Origin: Acidobacteriota bacterium
Lineage (GTDB): Bacteria; Acidobacteriota; Blastocatellia; Pyrinomonadales; Pyrinomonadaceae
NCBI GenBank assembly: GCA_963169175.1
Contig: CAUJFK010000278.1
Span: 1-10,527 of the forward strand
Length of the DNA: 10,527 bases
Direction of reading: 5' to 3'
Positions 1-6,884 of this stretch are shown here, piece by piece; within the stretch, counting starts at the first letter, position 1; the number at the start of each line of letters is the position of its first letter. A model generated the notes under the pieces. It searched no databases. It was given only the letters and a program-made list of their open reading frames with translations, and was not told the DNA's origin. A program made the position numbers and the translations under genes.

Positions 1-1758
1 TGAACCTCCGTATTTGGTCGTGCGGTTCCCACAGATCCATGTAACACTGCCGCTGATATCATTCTTGTCGGAGAAGTTATCATAGTCCGGCATGGCCTGG
101 ATCGCACTCAAGCCGCTGATCGACACATTCGGGATACGAGAATCGCCTTCCCCAAAAGGTAACGGTACATTTACGGGGGTCCTCGCCCGCGAGATGAGCC
201 CTGTGTTATCAAGTAGGATCGCTCCGTATGTATAGGTATAGCGGGCCTCAAAGATCATCTTCGGACTGATCACATAGGTCGTTTGCCCCGTATGCGCGCG
301 GCCCGGCGAATTCACGTTGCCGGTACAAACATTGGGAACATTACATGGATTGCCAAAGATAGAGTTGATCTCGACCGTCGGTATTTTATCCCGTTGGTAG
401 CGGTAATAGGCCGACCAGTCTTTGGTAAACGCGCTGTCGATCTTGAGAACTTCCTGCTGAAAATCAGCACGATAACTTGAAGGTGAGATCAGTGAGAACA
501 CGCTCGAATTTGGAAGCGGTTCATTCTGGAATATTCCGCTCAAATATTGGGCAGCAACTGGGTTGGTCGCGATCGCCGATGAAAGCGGGGTACCTGCCGG
601 AAGAATCTGGTTACACGTCCGCGTCGTCCCGGTGATCGTGCCGCTTATACAGATCGGGACCGAAAAAACACCGCCTCGCATTCCCTGGTTCGGCACCAGG
701 CCGGTCAGCGTCGGATAGCGGCGGTCTTTTCTTTGCTCTTCAGAGAAAAAGAAATACGTCCGCGGCATTTTGCCAAACCACGATTCATCCGGGCCCAGAT
801 CGCCAAAACGCAGAAAATATACAGGCCCGCCGATGGTAAAACCATAATTGTTATATCGGAACGGGCTTCGTCTGGCTTTACCTTCACTGTCGACACCAAA
901 CGGTTTCAGCTGGTTGTTGAAATATGTATTTGCGTTGAATTTTTCATTGCGAACAAATTCGAACAATGAACCATGGAATTGGTCCGTACCGCTGCGGGTC
1001 ACGACGTTCACCTGGCCGCCGCCGCTTCGGCCTGATTCAGCCGGGTAGAGTGAGCGAAGGACCTTGAACTCGCCGATCGAATCGACACTCGGAAACGCCT
1101 GGATCGTAATGTTCGACCCGCGGTCGGTTATGTCTGCTCCATCCACCGTAAAAGTATTCTGGCTTGACCGGGCACCGTTGACGGAGATGTTGATCGTGTT
1201 CGCCTGGCCTTCAGGGTTAAAGTTACCGACATAAACCTGATCAGAGAGATTCGACGAAACGCCCGGGGCCAGGGTGACAAGCTGCACAAAGTTTCGATTA
1301 TTGATCGATAACTCGCGGACCTGATCGCCATTGATCGTCGTGGACGCAGTCGGCGTGCTTGTCTCGACCGCAACCTGGTCAGCTTCGACAGTAACGATCT
1401 CGGCGATATTTCCCGCCTCGAGCGTGATATCAACCGTGCGTCGCTGACCGACATCCACTTTTATATCCGTCGTCACGGATTTCTTAAAGTTGGGGGCCTC
1501 GACCGTGATCGTGTAAATCTTCACGGGTATATTTGGGACAACGAACCGACCGTCATCTGATGTCGTCACGCTTCTGACAAGCGTGTCTGACTGGCTGGGT
1601 ATCGTTATGCGTACCGTCGCGCCGGCGACCGCGGCACCCGCGGTGTCCTTGACCGTTCCGACGATGTTGCCGGTTATTTCCTGGCCGATCGCGATCGTTG
1701 TGATAAACAAGGCAATTGCGATCGCGGCCAGCATCGATATCAAACTGTTTTTCCTCAT
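1..1758 (-). CDS. Oar-like TonB-dependent outer-membrane receptor, N-terminal part (runs off left edge)
   Basis: An uninterrupted minus-strand frame of 586 codons reaches the window edge without a stop; I translated most of it by hand. It opens with a basic n-region and hydrophobic stretch (MRKNSLISMLAAIAIALF), a signal peptide probably cleaved near AIG|QE. Residues ~25-105 form a carboxypeptidase-regulatory-like beta-sandwich (GTVKDTAGAAVAGATV, then DDGRFVVPNIP). Residues ~115-235 resemble the plug (LSINNRNFVQLVTLAPGV, later ESGRSGGGQVNVVTRSGT), followed by barrel sequence (GGPVYFLRFGDLG, TYFFFSEEQRKDRRYP). This architecture is typical of Oar-like receptors abundant in Acidobacteriota, whose ligands are mostly unknown. 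Full-length relatives are about 1000-1200 residues, so roughly half is missing. The start at 1758 has GAGGAAGG upstream; a second ATG six bases earlier (1764) is also possible. Its position beside a wall-sugar locus allows, but does not show, a role in taking up wall fragments. Confidence 0.88.
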   Translation of the reverse strand, partial: MRKNSLISMLAAIAIALFITTIAIGQEITGNIVGTVKDTAGAAVAGATVRITIPSQSDTLVRSVTTSDDGRFVVPNIPVKIYTITVEAPNFKKSVTTDIKVDVGQRRTVDITLEAGNIAEIVTVEADQVAVETSTPTASTTINGDQVRELSINNRNFVQLVTLAPGVSSNLSDQVYVGNFNPEGQANTINISVNGARSSQNTFTVDGADITDRGSNITIQAFPSVDSIGEFKVLRSLYPAESGRSGGGQVNVVTRSGTDQFHGSLFEFVRNEKFNANTYFNNQLKPFGVDSEGKARRSPFRYNNYGFTIGGPVYFLRFGDLGPDESWFGKMPRTYFFFSEEQRKDRRYPTLTGLVPNQGMRGGVFSVPICISGTITGTTRTCNQILPAGTPLSSAIATNPVAAQYLSGIFQNEPLPNSSVFSLISPSSYRADFQQEVLKIDSAFTKDWSAYYRYQRDKIPTVEINSIFGNPCNVPNVCTGNVNSPGRAHTGQTTYVISPKMIFEARYTYTYGAILLDNTGLISRARTPVNVPLPFGEGDSRIPNVSISGLSAIQAMPDYDNFSDKNDISGSVTWICGNRTTKYGGS

Positions 1759-1816
1759 AATCATCCTTCCTCAAATTTGCCCGAAAGATCAAAGCGGGTT
1801 GAACGAATCCATAAGA

Positions 1817-1845
1817 ATTCTTTACGTTTTCGGACTTTTATCCAA
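1817..1845 (-). promoter_or_regulatory. Candidate sigma-70-like promoter for the TonB-dependent receptor
   Basis: Reading the minus strand, TTGGAT (1845-1840) and AAGAAT (1822-1817) are separated by 17 bases, in an AT-rich intergenic stretch about 60 bases upstream of the receptor start. Both hexamers are imperfect, so this is only a candidate. I see no gene, RNA or clear terminator in the rest of the 1765-1957 gap. Confidence 0.25.
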
Positions 1846-1957
1846 ATTTTCGTTATCGACTCTCACAGACGGATTTTCGGAGAAATGTTAACTTCCCTGA
1901 AATAAAAGAGATATTGCCAAAGTGTGAATGCCGAAAACCTTTATAACCCGAACACTA

Positions 1958-4666
1958 CTATTTGTAAAGCAAATAGGATGCCCGACGGTTCACGAACTCT
2001 TGATTACCAGTGCTCCAGGCCCGCTCGATCACGTCCGGCGATTCGCCATTTTTAACGCGGACCAGTATCTCATCATTTACAAGCAAGCGGCCGTAACGGT
2101 CGACTTGCCAGTCATTCGGATATAGTTTCCGAACGGCGGCCGCGATCTCAATTCCTGCTCTCACCGATCGGAACGCTCGCCGGTCGGTGATGATGATATT
2201 TACGCCGCTGAGTTGTTCGTCCTTGAAGACCGAGGCATTCGGTTTGAACGTTACGGGTACGAATCGGACGCCTTTCAGGTTTCGCTCATTCAGATATTTT
2301 GCAAGCTTCTGCCCATCGAGCCACGGTGCGCCAATGATCTCAAATGGCGTGTCAGTTCCGCGGCCGACGCTTAGGTTTGTTGTTTCTAACAAACCGATGC
2401 CGGGATAAAGCGTCGCTTCGGTCAGTGAGCGCATATTCGGTGACGGGTTCATCCAGGTTTGCCCTGTCTCATCGAACCACATCGAACGCTGCCAGCCTTC
2501 CATTTTTATGACACGAAGATCCGCGCCGATCTTCCGCTCCGCATTCATCATCTGACCAAGCTCGCCGATCGTCAGGCCATAACGGACTGGAATTGTGTGC
2601 GCCGCTATAAACGAAAGTTTGTCTTCCTGAGCGATTGGACCTTCAACATCGACACCGTTGATCGGGTTTGGCCGGTCAAGAACATACACCGGAATCTTTG
2701 CCTTCGCGGCTTCTTCCATCACATTCTTTAACGTCGCGGTGTAGGTGTAAAACCTCGCCCCGATGTCCTGGATGTCGTAAACGATCGCGTCAAGATCCTT
2801 TAACTGTTCCGGCTTCGGCCGCCGCAGGCCGTCTTTATATATAGAATAAACCGGAAGCCCCGTCTTCTCGTCTTTCGTGTCGTCGATCTTTTCTGTGTCA
2901 AGCTCACCGCGTATGCCATGCTCCGGCGCGAACAGCGAAACCAGCTTTACATTCTTCGCCTCAAATAGAACATCGATCGTAGTTTTCCCTGCAAGATTTC
3001 GTCCGGTGTGATTAGTGACCAACCCGATCCGTTTGCCATCGAGTTCCTTAAACCCATCACGCTCAAGCACGTCGATCCCATTCAGCACAGTTATATTTTT
3101 CGGAATAGGTGATAGCTGAGAGCTGTTAGCTGATAGCTGTTCGCTACTCTTCCGTGCTGCTTCTACCTGTTCGCGAAATTTTGGGATCTGTGCCGCGACC
3201 TGGGATTGATAAATGCTCTCGGCCTGCCGATAGGCTTCGATCGGCGTGTCGCGGATCGAGGATGCCGCGATGGTCGAAACCTTTGCCCGCAACGGCGTCA
3301 CGTCACCCTTGCCGTCAGGGTGAACGCGGTTCGACATAAATACAACAAATGTCTGCGATGTCGGGTCGATCCAAACGCTGGTGCCGGTAAAACCGGTATG
3401 CCCAAACGATCCAAGCGGAAATAACTCACCGCGGTTCGACGAAAACGCGGTGTTTATATCCCACCCAAGCCCGCGCGTCGCCCCATCTTCGGAAACAACA
3501 TAAGGCGCCGTCATTTTCGCAACGGTTTGAGCAGAAAGGATACGAGCGGCAGAAACACGACCGGTAGGGAGTGTGCCCCGCGACGATCTACGGGGCACAC
3601 TCCCTACCGGTCGTGTTTCTGCCCGCGGAACAACGCCGCCGTTTAGGATCATCTGGCAATAACGCGCAAGATCGTCTGCTGTTGAGAAAAGGCCAGCGTG
3701 TCCGGCGACGCCGCCCATCCTGTAGGCAGTAGGATCGTGAACTTGGCCGCGCAGCATCTTATCGCCGGTTTTCTCGTCACCTTCAAACTTTGAGCCGAGA
3801 TAGCTGTTTTGACCACGAATATTCTCTGTCGGAGCGACTGGATTCTTCAGAGAGTTGTCACTCAAATGGAAGCCCTTCTTAATTCCTTCGTTCGGGCTAT
3901 TCCCTACAAAGCTCCATATTGGCGAATCCCGAAAGTAAACAAGCGAGAAATAACCCGAACTAACCACTCCGAGCGGAGCCGCCACATTCTCAGAAAAGAA
4001 ACTCGGCACGAATGACCTGCTAGAACGGTAAAGAATTTCCTCGAGCACAATGAACCCAATATCCGAATAAACAAACTTAGTCCCCGGCGGGTTTCTTAGC
4101 TTTTCCTTTTTCAATGCCGCGAGCATCCCTTCCCGGCCGGTCCATTTTTCTTTTAGGTCAAAATCGGGTGCGTAGCCGGAGGTGTGCGTTAGCAGTTGAT
4201 AGATGGTTACGCGTTTTGCCTGCTCGTCGTCGATATCGGGGATAAACTTGCCGATGGTGTCGTTTAGCCGCAGCTTGCCTTGTTCGACGAGGATCATTAT
4301 CGACGTGGCGGTGGCGATGGGCTTGGTAAGCGAGGCTACGTCGAAGATGGTGTCGATCGTCATTTTCTCCACTGTCGGCACCAGCGAGCGGTTGCCAAAT
4401 GCCTTGCGGTAAACGATCTTTCCCCTGTGCCCGACTATCACGACCGCACCGGGCAGTTTCTTCGCGGCAATGTCGGCATTTACCAACCCGTCGATCTGAT
4501 CCAGCGTCGCCGCATCCATCCCAACCGCCCCCGGCGCCGCGACCGGCAGGCCTTGCGCACGGGACTGAACCAGAGAGGCACAGAGGCACAGAGAAACAAC
4601 AAGAAACGTTGAAAACCCTCTGGAGCCGTCAAAGCTCAAACTCATGATCAACTGCCGGAAATTCAT
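1958..4666 (-). CDS. namZ: Secreted fusion: AmiE/YbbE-like serine hydrolase (beta-lactamase fold) + NamZ exo-N-acetylmuramidase (DUF1343)
   Basis: The protein has 902 residues. An N-terminal signal peptide (hydrophobic ~19-33, likely cut near SRA|QG) implies export. Residues ~45-480 are a class-C-like beta-lactamase/serine hydrolase domain with SxxK at S112-K115 (SLTK), YSD at 200-202 and HTG at 423-425. The APTE and GGVAGHAGLFSTADDLARY blocks are shared with B. subtilis YbbE/AmiE, which cleaves peptide from MurNAc. Residues ~524-902 are DUF1343, the NamZ (GH171) family that releases MurNAc from non-reducing glycan ends. Motifs there are TNHTG (551-555), APEHGIRG (580-587, candidate catalytic E582), DIQDIGARFYTY (631-642), DRPNPING (664-671), PSPNM (741-745) and SVGRGTDTPFE (766-776). 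In B. subtilis these activities are separate neighbouring genes. Oddities: residues 349-373 come from an in-frame palindromic element, the linker (508-519) from a heptanucleotide repeat, and residues 235-274 look like an extra insert. The start has AGAGAAG five bases upstream. LysR ends 51 bases upstream on the same strand. Domain calls are firm; substrates are inferred from families. Confidence 0.93.
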   Translation of the reverse strand: MNFRQLIMSLSFDGSRGFSTFLVVSLCLCASLVQSRAQGLPVAAPGAVGMDAATLDQIDGLVNADIAAKKLPGAVVIVGHRGKIVYRKAFGNRSLVPTVEKMTIDTIFDVASLTKPIATATSIMILVEQGKLRLNDTIGKFIPDIDDEQAKRVTIYQLLTHTSGYAPDFDLKEKWTGREGMLAALKKEKLRNPPGTKFVYSDIGFIVLEEILYRSSRSFVPSFFSENVAAPLGVVSSGYFSLVYFRDSPIWSFVGNSPNEGIKKGFHLSDNSLKNPVAPTENIRGQNSYLGSKFEGDEKTGDKMLRGQVHDPTAYRMGGVAGHAGLFSTADDLARYCQMILNGGVVPRAETRPVGSVPRRSSRGTLPTGRVSAARILSAQTVAKMTAPYVVSEDGATRGLGWDINTAFSSNRGELFPLGSFGHTGFTGTSVWIDPTSQTFVVFMSNRVHPDGKGDVTPLRAKVSTIAASSIRDTPIEAYRQAESIYQSQVAAQIPKFREQVEAARKSSEQLSANSSQLSPIPKNITVLNGIDVLERDGFKELDGKRIGLVTNHTGRNLAGKTTIDVLFEAKNVKLVSLFAPEHGIRGELDTEKIDDTKDEKTGLPVYSIYKDGLRRPKPEQLKDLDAIVYDIQDIGARFYTYTATLKNVMEEAAKAKIPVYVLDRPNPINGVDVEGPIAQEDKLSFIAAHTIPVRYGLTIGELGQMMNAERKIGADLRVIKMEGWQRSMWFDETGQTWMNPSPNMRSLTEATLYPGIGLLETTNLSVGRGTDTPFEIIGAPWLDGQKLAKYLNERNLKGVRFVPVTFKPNASVFKDEQLSGVNIIITDRRAFRSVRAGIEIAAAVRKLYPNDWQVDRYGRLLVNDEILVRVKNGESPDVIERAWSTGNQEFVNRRASYLLYK
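3111..3145. repeat. Tandem heptanucleotide repeat (GATAGCT-like, five units) in the interdomain linker
   Basis: Five consecutive 7-base units read GATAGCT, GAGAGCT, GTTAGCT, GATAGCT, GTTCGCT on the plus strand. On the coding (minus) strand they specify residues ~508-519 of the fusion protein (SEQLSANSSQLS), a Ser/Gln/Asn-rich stretch exactly between the hydrolase and NamZ domains. Seven-base units in coding DNA shift frame from unit to unit, which suggests an acquired microsatellite-like element tolerated in a flexible linker. Confidence 0.8.
3548..3623. repeat. Perfect palindromic element (33-bp arms, 10-base loop) inserted in frame in the namZ fusion gene
   Basis: Positions 3548-3580 and 3591-3623 are exact reverse complements over 33 bases, around the loop CGACGATCTA. 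I checked the pairing base by base. The arms contain GTAGGGAGTGTGCCCCG, and GTAG next to a palindrome recalls REP elements. Seventy-five bases (3548-3622) encode exactly 25 residues, 349-373 (AETRPVGSVPRRSSR, then GTLPTGRVSA). They sit between LNGGVVPR and ARILSAQTV, where related hydrolases have only a short loop. The reading frame is kept through both arms, as in Rickettsia palindromic elements found inside genes. The mRNA would form a very stable hairpin. Element identity is inferred; the palindrome is directly seen. Confidence 0.95.
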
Positions 4667-4699
4667 TTTTTCTTCTCTGTGTCTCCGTGCCTCTGTGGT
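4569..4699. repeat. Inverted pair of CACAGAGGCAC-type dispersed repeats flanking the namZ fusion start codon
   Basis: The left copy (4569-4599) and the reverse complement of the right copy (4670-4699) match at about 25 of 30 aligned bases around a shared ACCA(G/C)AGAGGCAC core. The left copy encodes signal-peptide residues ~22-33 (LVVSLCLCASLV). The right copy lies in the 51-base gap after the LysR gene and contains the AGAGAAG ribosome-binding site (minus strand, 4678-4672) of the fusion gene. The two arms could pair in mRNA across a ~70-base loop holding the start codon. I recall similar sequence in intergenic regions of other environmental bacteria; that memory is not checked here. Confidence 0.75.
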
Positions 4700-4717
4700 A
4701 AAGATCCTAACGCTATC

Positions 4718-5635
4718 CTACCGCTTTGCCCGCAGTTCCCGCTCGCGTTCGACGAAGCTCTCCTTGCACAGCCGCACAAATTCTTTGCCTATTGGCGAAA
4801 AATGTCCGCCGCGCAAGCGAGCGAGGCCGAGTTCCCACTTTATCTCCGCACCTTCGATAAGCCACGAGCCGAGCCTGCCTTCCCGCACTTCCTTTGCGAC
4901 CGATTTTGCACCGGCCATCCCAACGCCGAGGCCTATCTCGACCATTCGTGTAACCGCCTCCTGGCGCGAGAGTTCCATTGTGATATTCGGCCGCACGTTT
5001 GCTGCCTGAAAAAATTCGTCTATCATCCGCCGCGTGTTGCCGCCGCGTTCGCCGAGAATAAGTTTCTCGCCGGCCAGCGTAGCCGCGCTGATGTATTTTT
5101 CCTTTGCGAGCGGATGTTTGGGATGGGCTATCGCAACGATCTCGTCCGAGAATAGTGACTCGGTGTTAATGTTCAAATTGTCGACCGGCAGCGAGACGAA
5201 CGCCGTGTCGATCCCGCCGTGCATCATTTTCTCCACAAGCGCCTGGCTTGTTCCGGCAGAGACCGTGAGTTCCGCATTTGGGAATTTTTCGAGCAGGCTG
5301 GATAGGATTCCCGGCAACTGGGTCATCGAGAACGTACCTGAGGCCGAACCGATCCGTAAACGTCCGTATTCTGCTCCGGCAACCTCGGCTATCTCTGCCA
5401 ACGCAGAGTCGTGCTCGCGCAATATTTTTCTCGCACGCTCGAGCAGATATTCGCCGGCCTCGGTCAAAATTACTCGTCGCGGCGTTCGCGTGAACAACTG
5501 CAGCCCGACCTCGTCCTCAAGCTGGCGGATCTGCATGGAGATGGCCGCCTGGGTCACGTTAACGCGGCGGGCCCCAGCCGTAAACGTCTTTGCCTCCGCG
5601 ATGGCCAGGAAAGCTTTTAGCTGTCTGATCTCCAT
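4718..5635 (-). CDS. LysR-family transcriptional regulator
   Basis: The product is 305 residues when started at the ATG at 5635, which gives the canonical LysR N-terminus (MEIRQLKAFLAIAEAKTF). The frame stays open to a TTG at 5713, but the extra 26 residues (MEFYPIRYSFQSRAA...) have no family counterpart. Residues ~1-60 are the winged helix-turn-helix (ARRVNVTQAAISMQIRQLED, then VGLQLFTRTPRRVILTEAG), followed by the linker helix. From ~90 (GRLRIGSASGTF) lies the periplasmic-binding-protein-like effector domain, including ERGGNTRRMIDEFF and the GLGVGMAG block. LysR proteins usually bind a divergent promoter and respond to a pathway metabolite. Here the gene is divergent from the kinase-murQ genes and in line with the namZ fusion gene, so it probably controls this locus. 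The ligand is unknown; MurNAc or its 6-phosphate is a guess. No RpiR-type MurR is visible. Confidence 0.93.
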   Translation of the reverse strand: MEIRQLKAFLAIAEAKTFTAGARRVNVTQAAISMQIRQLEDEVGLQLFTRTPRRVILTEAGEYLLERARKILREHDSALAEIAEVAGAEYGRLRIGSASGTFSMTQLPGILSSLLEKFPNAELTVSAGTSQALVEKMMHGGIDTAFVSLPVDNLNINTESLFSDEIVAIAHPKHPLAKEKYISAATLAGEKLILGERGGNTRRMIDEFFQAANVRPNITMELSRQEAVTRMVEIGLGVGMAGAKSVAKEVREGRLGSWLIEGAEIKWELGLARLRGGHFSPIGKEFVRLCKESFVERERELRAKR

Positions 5636-5824
5636 ATCGTTTTCGCTATGAGGCCCGCCCTTGACGGCGGCCGCTCTGCTTTGGAAGGAATACCGGATCG
5701 GATAGAACTCCAAGCTTATTGTATATCAACCGATCTTATCGAATACATAAAATCTGTTAAATTTGATTATATGTCAAGTATCGACAAGAATAGTTTGGCG
5801 ATTTGTTGGAAATAGTATCCCCCA
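5636..5824. promoter_or_regulatory. Divergent intergenic control region between lysR and the kinase-murQ genes
   Basis: This 189-base gap, AT-rich in its 5715-5815 part, must carry promoters for both directions. Two short dyads could be operator half-sites: CGAT-N3-ATCG at 5731-5741 and TGTC-N7-GACA at 5772-5786. For the plus strand, TTGATT (5763-5768) and AAGAAT (5786-5791) are 17 bases apart. On the minus strand TATAAT occurs at 5771-5766, a possible lysR -10. LysR proteins typically bind T-N11-A dyads, so either dyad may be its site. The dyads are seen directly; their function is inferred. Confidence 0.45.
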
Positions 5825-6802
5825 ATGGCGGTTAAGCGGGCAAAACGAAACGGCAATGGCCGAACTCTATATCTTGGAGTCGATGGCGGCGGCACGAAAA
5901 CTCACATCGCGCTTATGACCGCAAAAGGCGAGATCAAAGGCGAAGCATTTTCGGGGCCGGCCAACCCGCTTCGCGTTGGCGTTGAGACCGCTGTCGCAAA
6001 TATTGTCAAAGCCGTTAATGACGCGTGCGACGACGGCCGGGTGTCTCGCTTGGACATAAATGCCGCGACGCTTGGGCTTGCCGGGGTCCGCCGTATCGAC
6101 CAACGCCAGCGCGTCCGCGACCGGTTCATAACCAGCCTGGGCATCAGGAACACGACCGTTATCACGGACGCCGAGATAGCTCTTTACGCCACAACGCTAG
6201 GGAAACCCGGGCTGGTGGTGATCGCAGGAACAGGGTCGATCTGCTTTGGGAAAAATGAAAAAGGCAAGATCGCGATCTCCGGCGGCTGGGGGCCGTTGGC
6301 GGGCGACGAAGGCGGCGGCGTGGGAATAGCTCAGGCCGCCTTGCATTCCGTCGCAAAGGCCTCGGATGGGCGCGGCATCGCAACCACATTAAGCCAACAG
6401 GCATCTGAATATTTCAGGGCCTCCGGGCCAGAGAATCTGATCGTCGCCATATATTCGCCGCAGGTCGATAACACACGCATTGCAGGCTTTGCAAAATTTG
6501 TTGTCGAGGCGGCGCAGGACGGCGACGCGGTCGCAGTTAACATAATGCAGGAGGCAGGCACAGAACTCGGCCTCGCCGCCTGCGCCGTCATCGAAAAACT
6601 TGGCCTGGCAAAGACCAAGGTCCCGATCGGCTGCGTTGGCAGCGTGTTCAAGGCGGGAGAATTACTTACAAAACCAATGATCGACACCATTCGCACTGTT
6701 GCGCCCAAAGCGTTTCTGACCGAACCGGAGATCTCACCGGCGCATGCGGCCGCTCTGATGGCGTTGGAAAGTCAGCGTGGTTCGAATAACGGAGGCGGCT
6801 AG
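5825..6802 (+). CDS. BadF/BadG/BcrA/D-family amino-sugar kinase (MurK/NagK-like)
   Basis: The 325-residue protein belongs to the BadF/BadG/BcrA/D ATPase family, in the ASKHA (actin/hexokinase) fold. The phosphate-1 loop is at D20-K25 (DGGGTK). TDAEIALYA (114-122) contains the likely catalytic base D115. GTGSICFG (135-142) is the adenosine-side motif, and GGWGPLAGDEGGG (153-165) matches GlcNAc-kinase-type members. Length is normal for the family. This group includes eukaryotic NAGK-like GlcNAc kinases, Clostridium MurK (MurNAc/GlcNAc kinase) and the Tannerella MurK. With murQ 82 bases downstream, phosphorylation of imported MurNAc at O6 is the most likely job. GlcNAc phosphorylation is an alternative or additional activity that sequence alone cannot settle. 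It is cytoplasmic with no signal peptide. The start at 5825 has only a weak, distant TTGGAAAT upstream. The gene is probably expressed from the divergent promoter region and co-transcribed with murQ. Confidence 0.9.
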   Translation: MAVKRAKRNGNGRTLYLGVDGGGTKTHIALMTAKGEIKGEAFSGPANPLRVGVETAVANIVKAVNDACDDGRVSRLDINAATLGLAGVRRIDQRQRVRDRFITSLGIRNTTVITDAEIALYATTLGKPGLVVIAGTGSICFGKNEKGKIAISGGWGPLAGDEGGGVGIAQAALHSVAKASDGRGIATTLSQQASEYFRASGPENLIVAIYSPQVDNTRIAGFAKFVVEAAQDGDAVAVNIMQEAGTELGLAACAVIEKLGLAKTKVPIGCVGSVFKAGELLTKPMIDTIRTVAPKAFLTEPEISPAHAAALMALESQRGSNNGGG

Positions 6803-6884
6803 GCTTCCTTCATGCGTTTGGGCTTCCGTCAACCTTGTATTAGCTTGATCACGATTTGAACCATTTCGCAAAAAATTAGCCCGA

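Noticed and set aside
1128..1454. 108-residue minus-strand open frame within the receptor
   Set aside because: It lies in another frame of the receptor gene, is Arg/Ser-rich and has no recognisable motif.
1960..1974. ATTTG/CAAAT hairpin at the end of the namZ fusion gene as a terminator
   Set aside because: It lies within the last codons, has a five-base AT-rich stem and no T-tract on the coding strand.
4679..5155. Plus-strand open frame of 158 residues opposite lysR
   Set aside because: It is antisense to a clear LysR gene, with no family features; it reflects codon bias of the real gene.
5635..5713. TTG start at 5713 giving a 331-residue LysR protein
   Set aside because: The added 26 residues have no LysR counterpart, while the ATG at 5635 gives the canonical N-terminus.
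5766..5777. TTGACA immediately followed by TATAAT on the minus strand
   Set aside because: The hexamers abut with no spacer, so they cannot serve together as one promoter; TATAAT alone is kept only as a possible -10.
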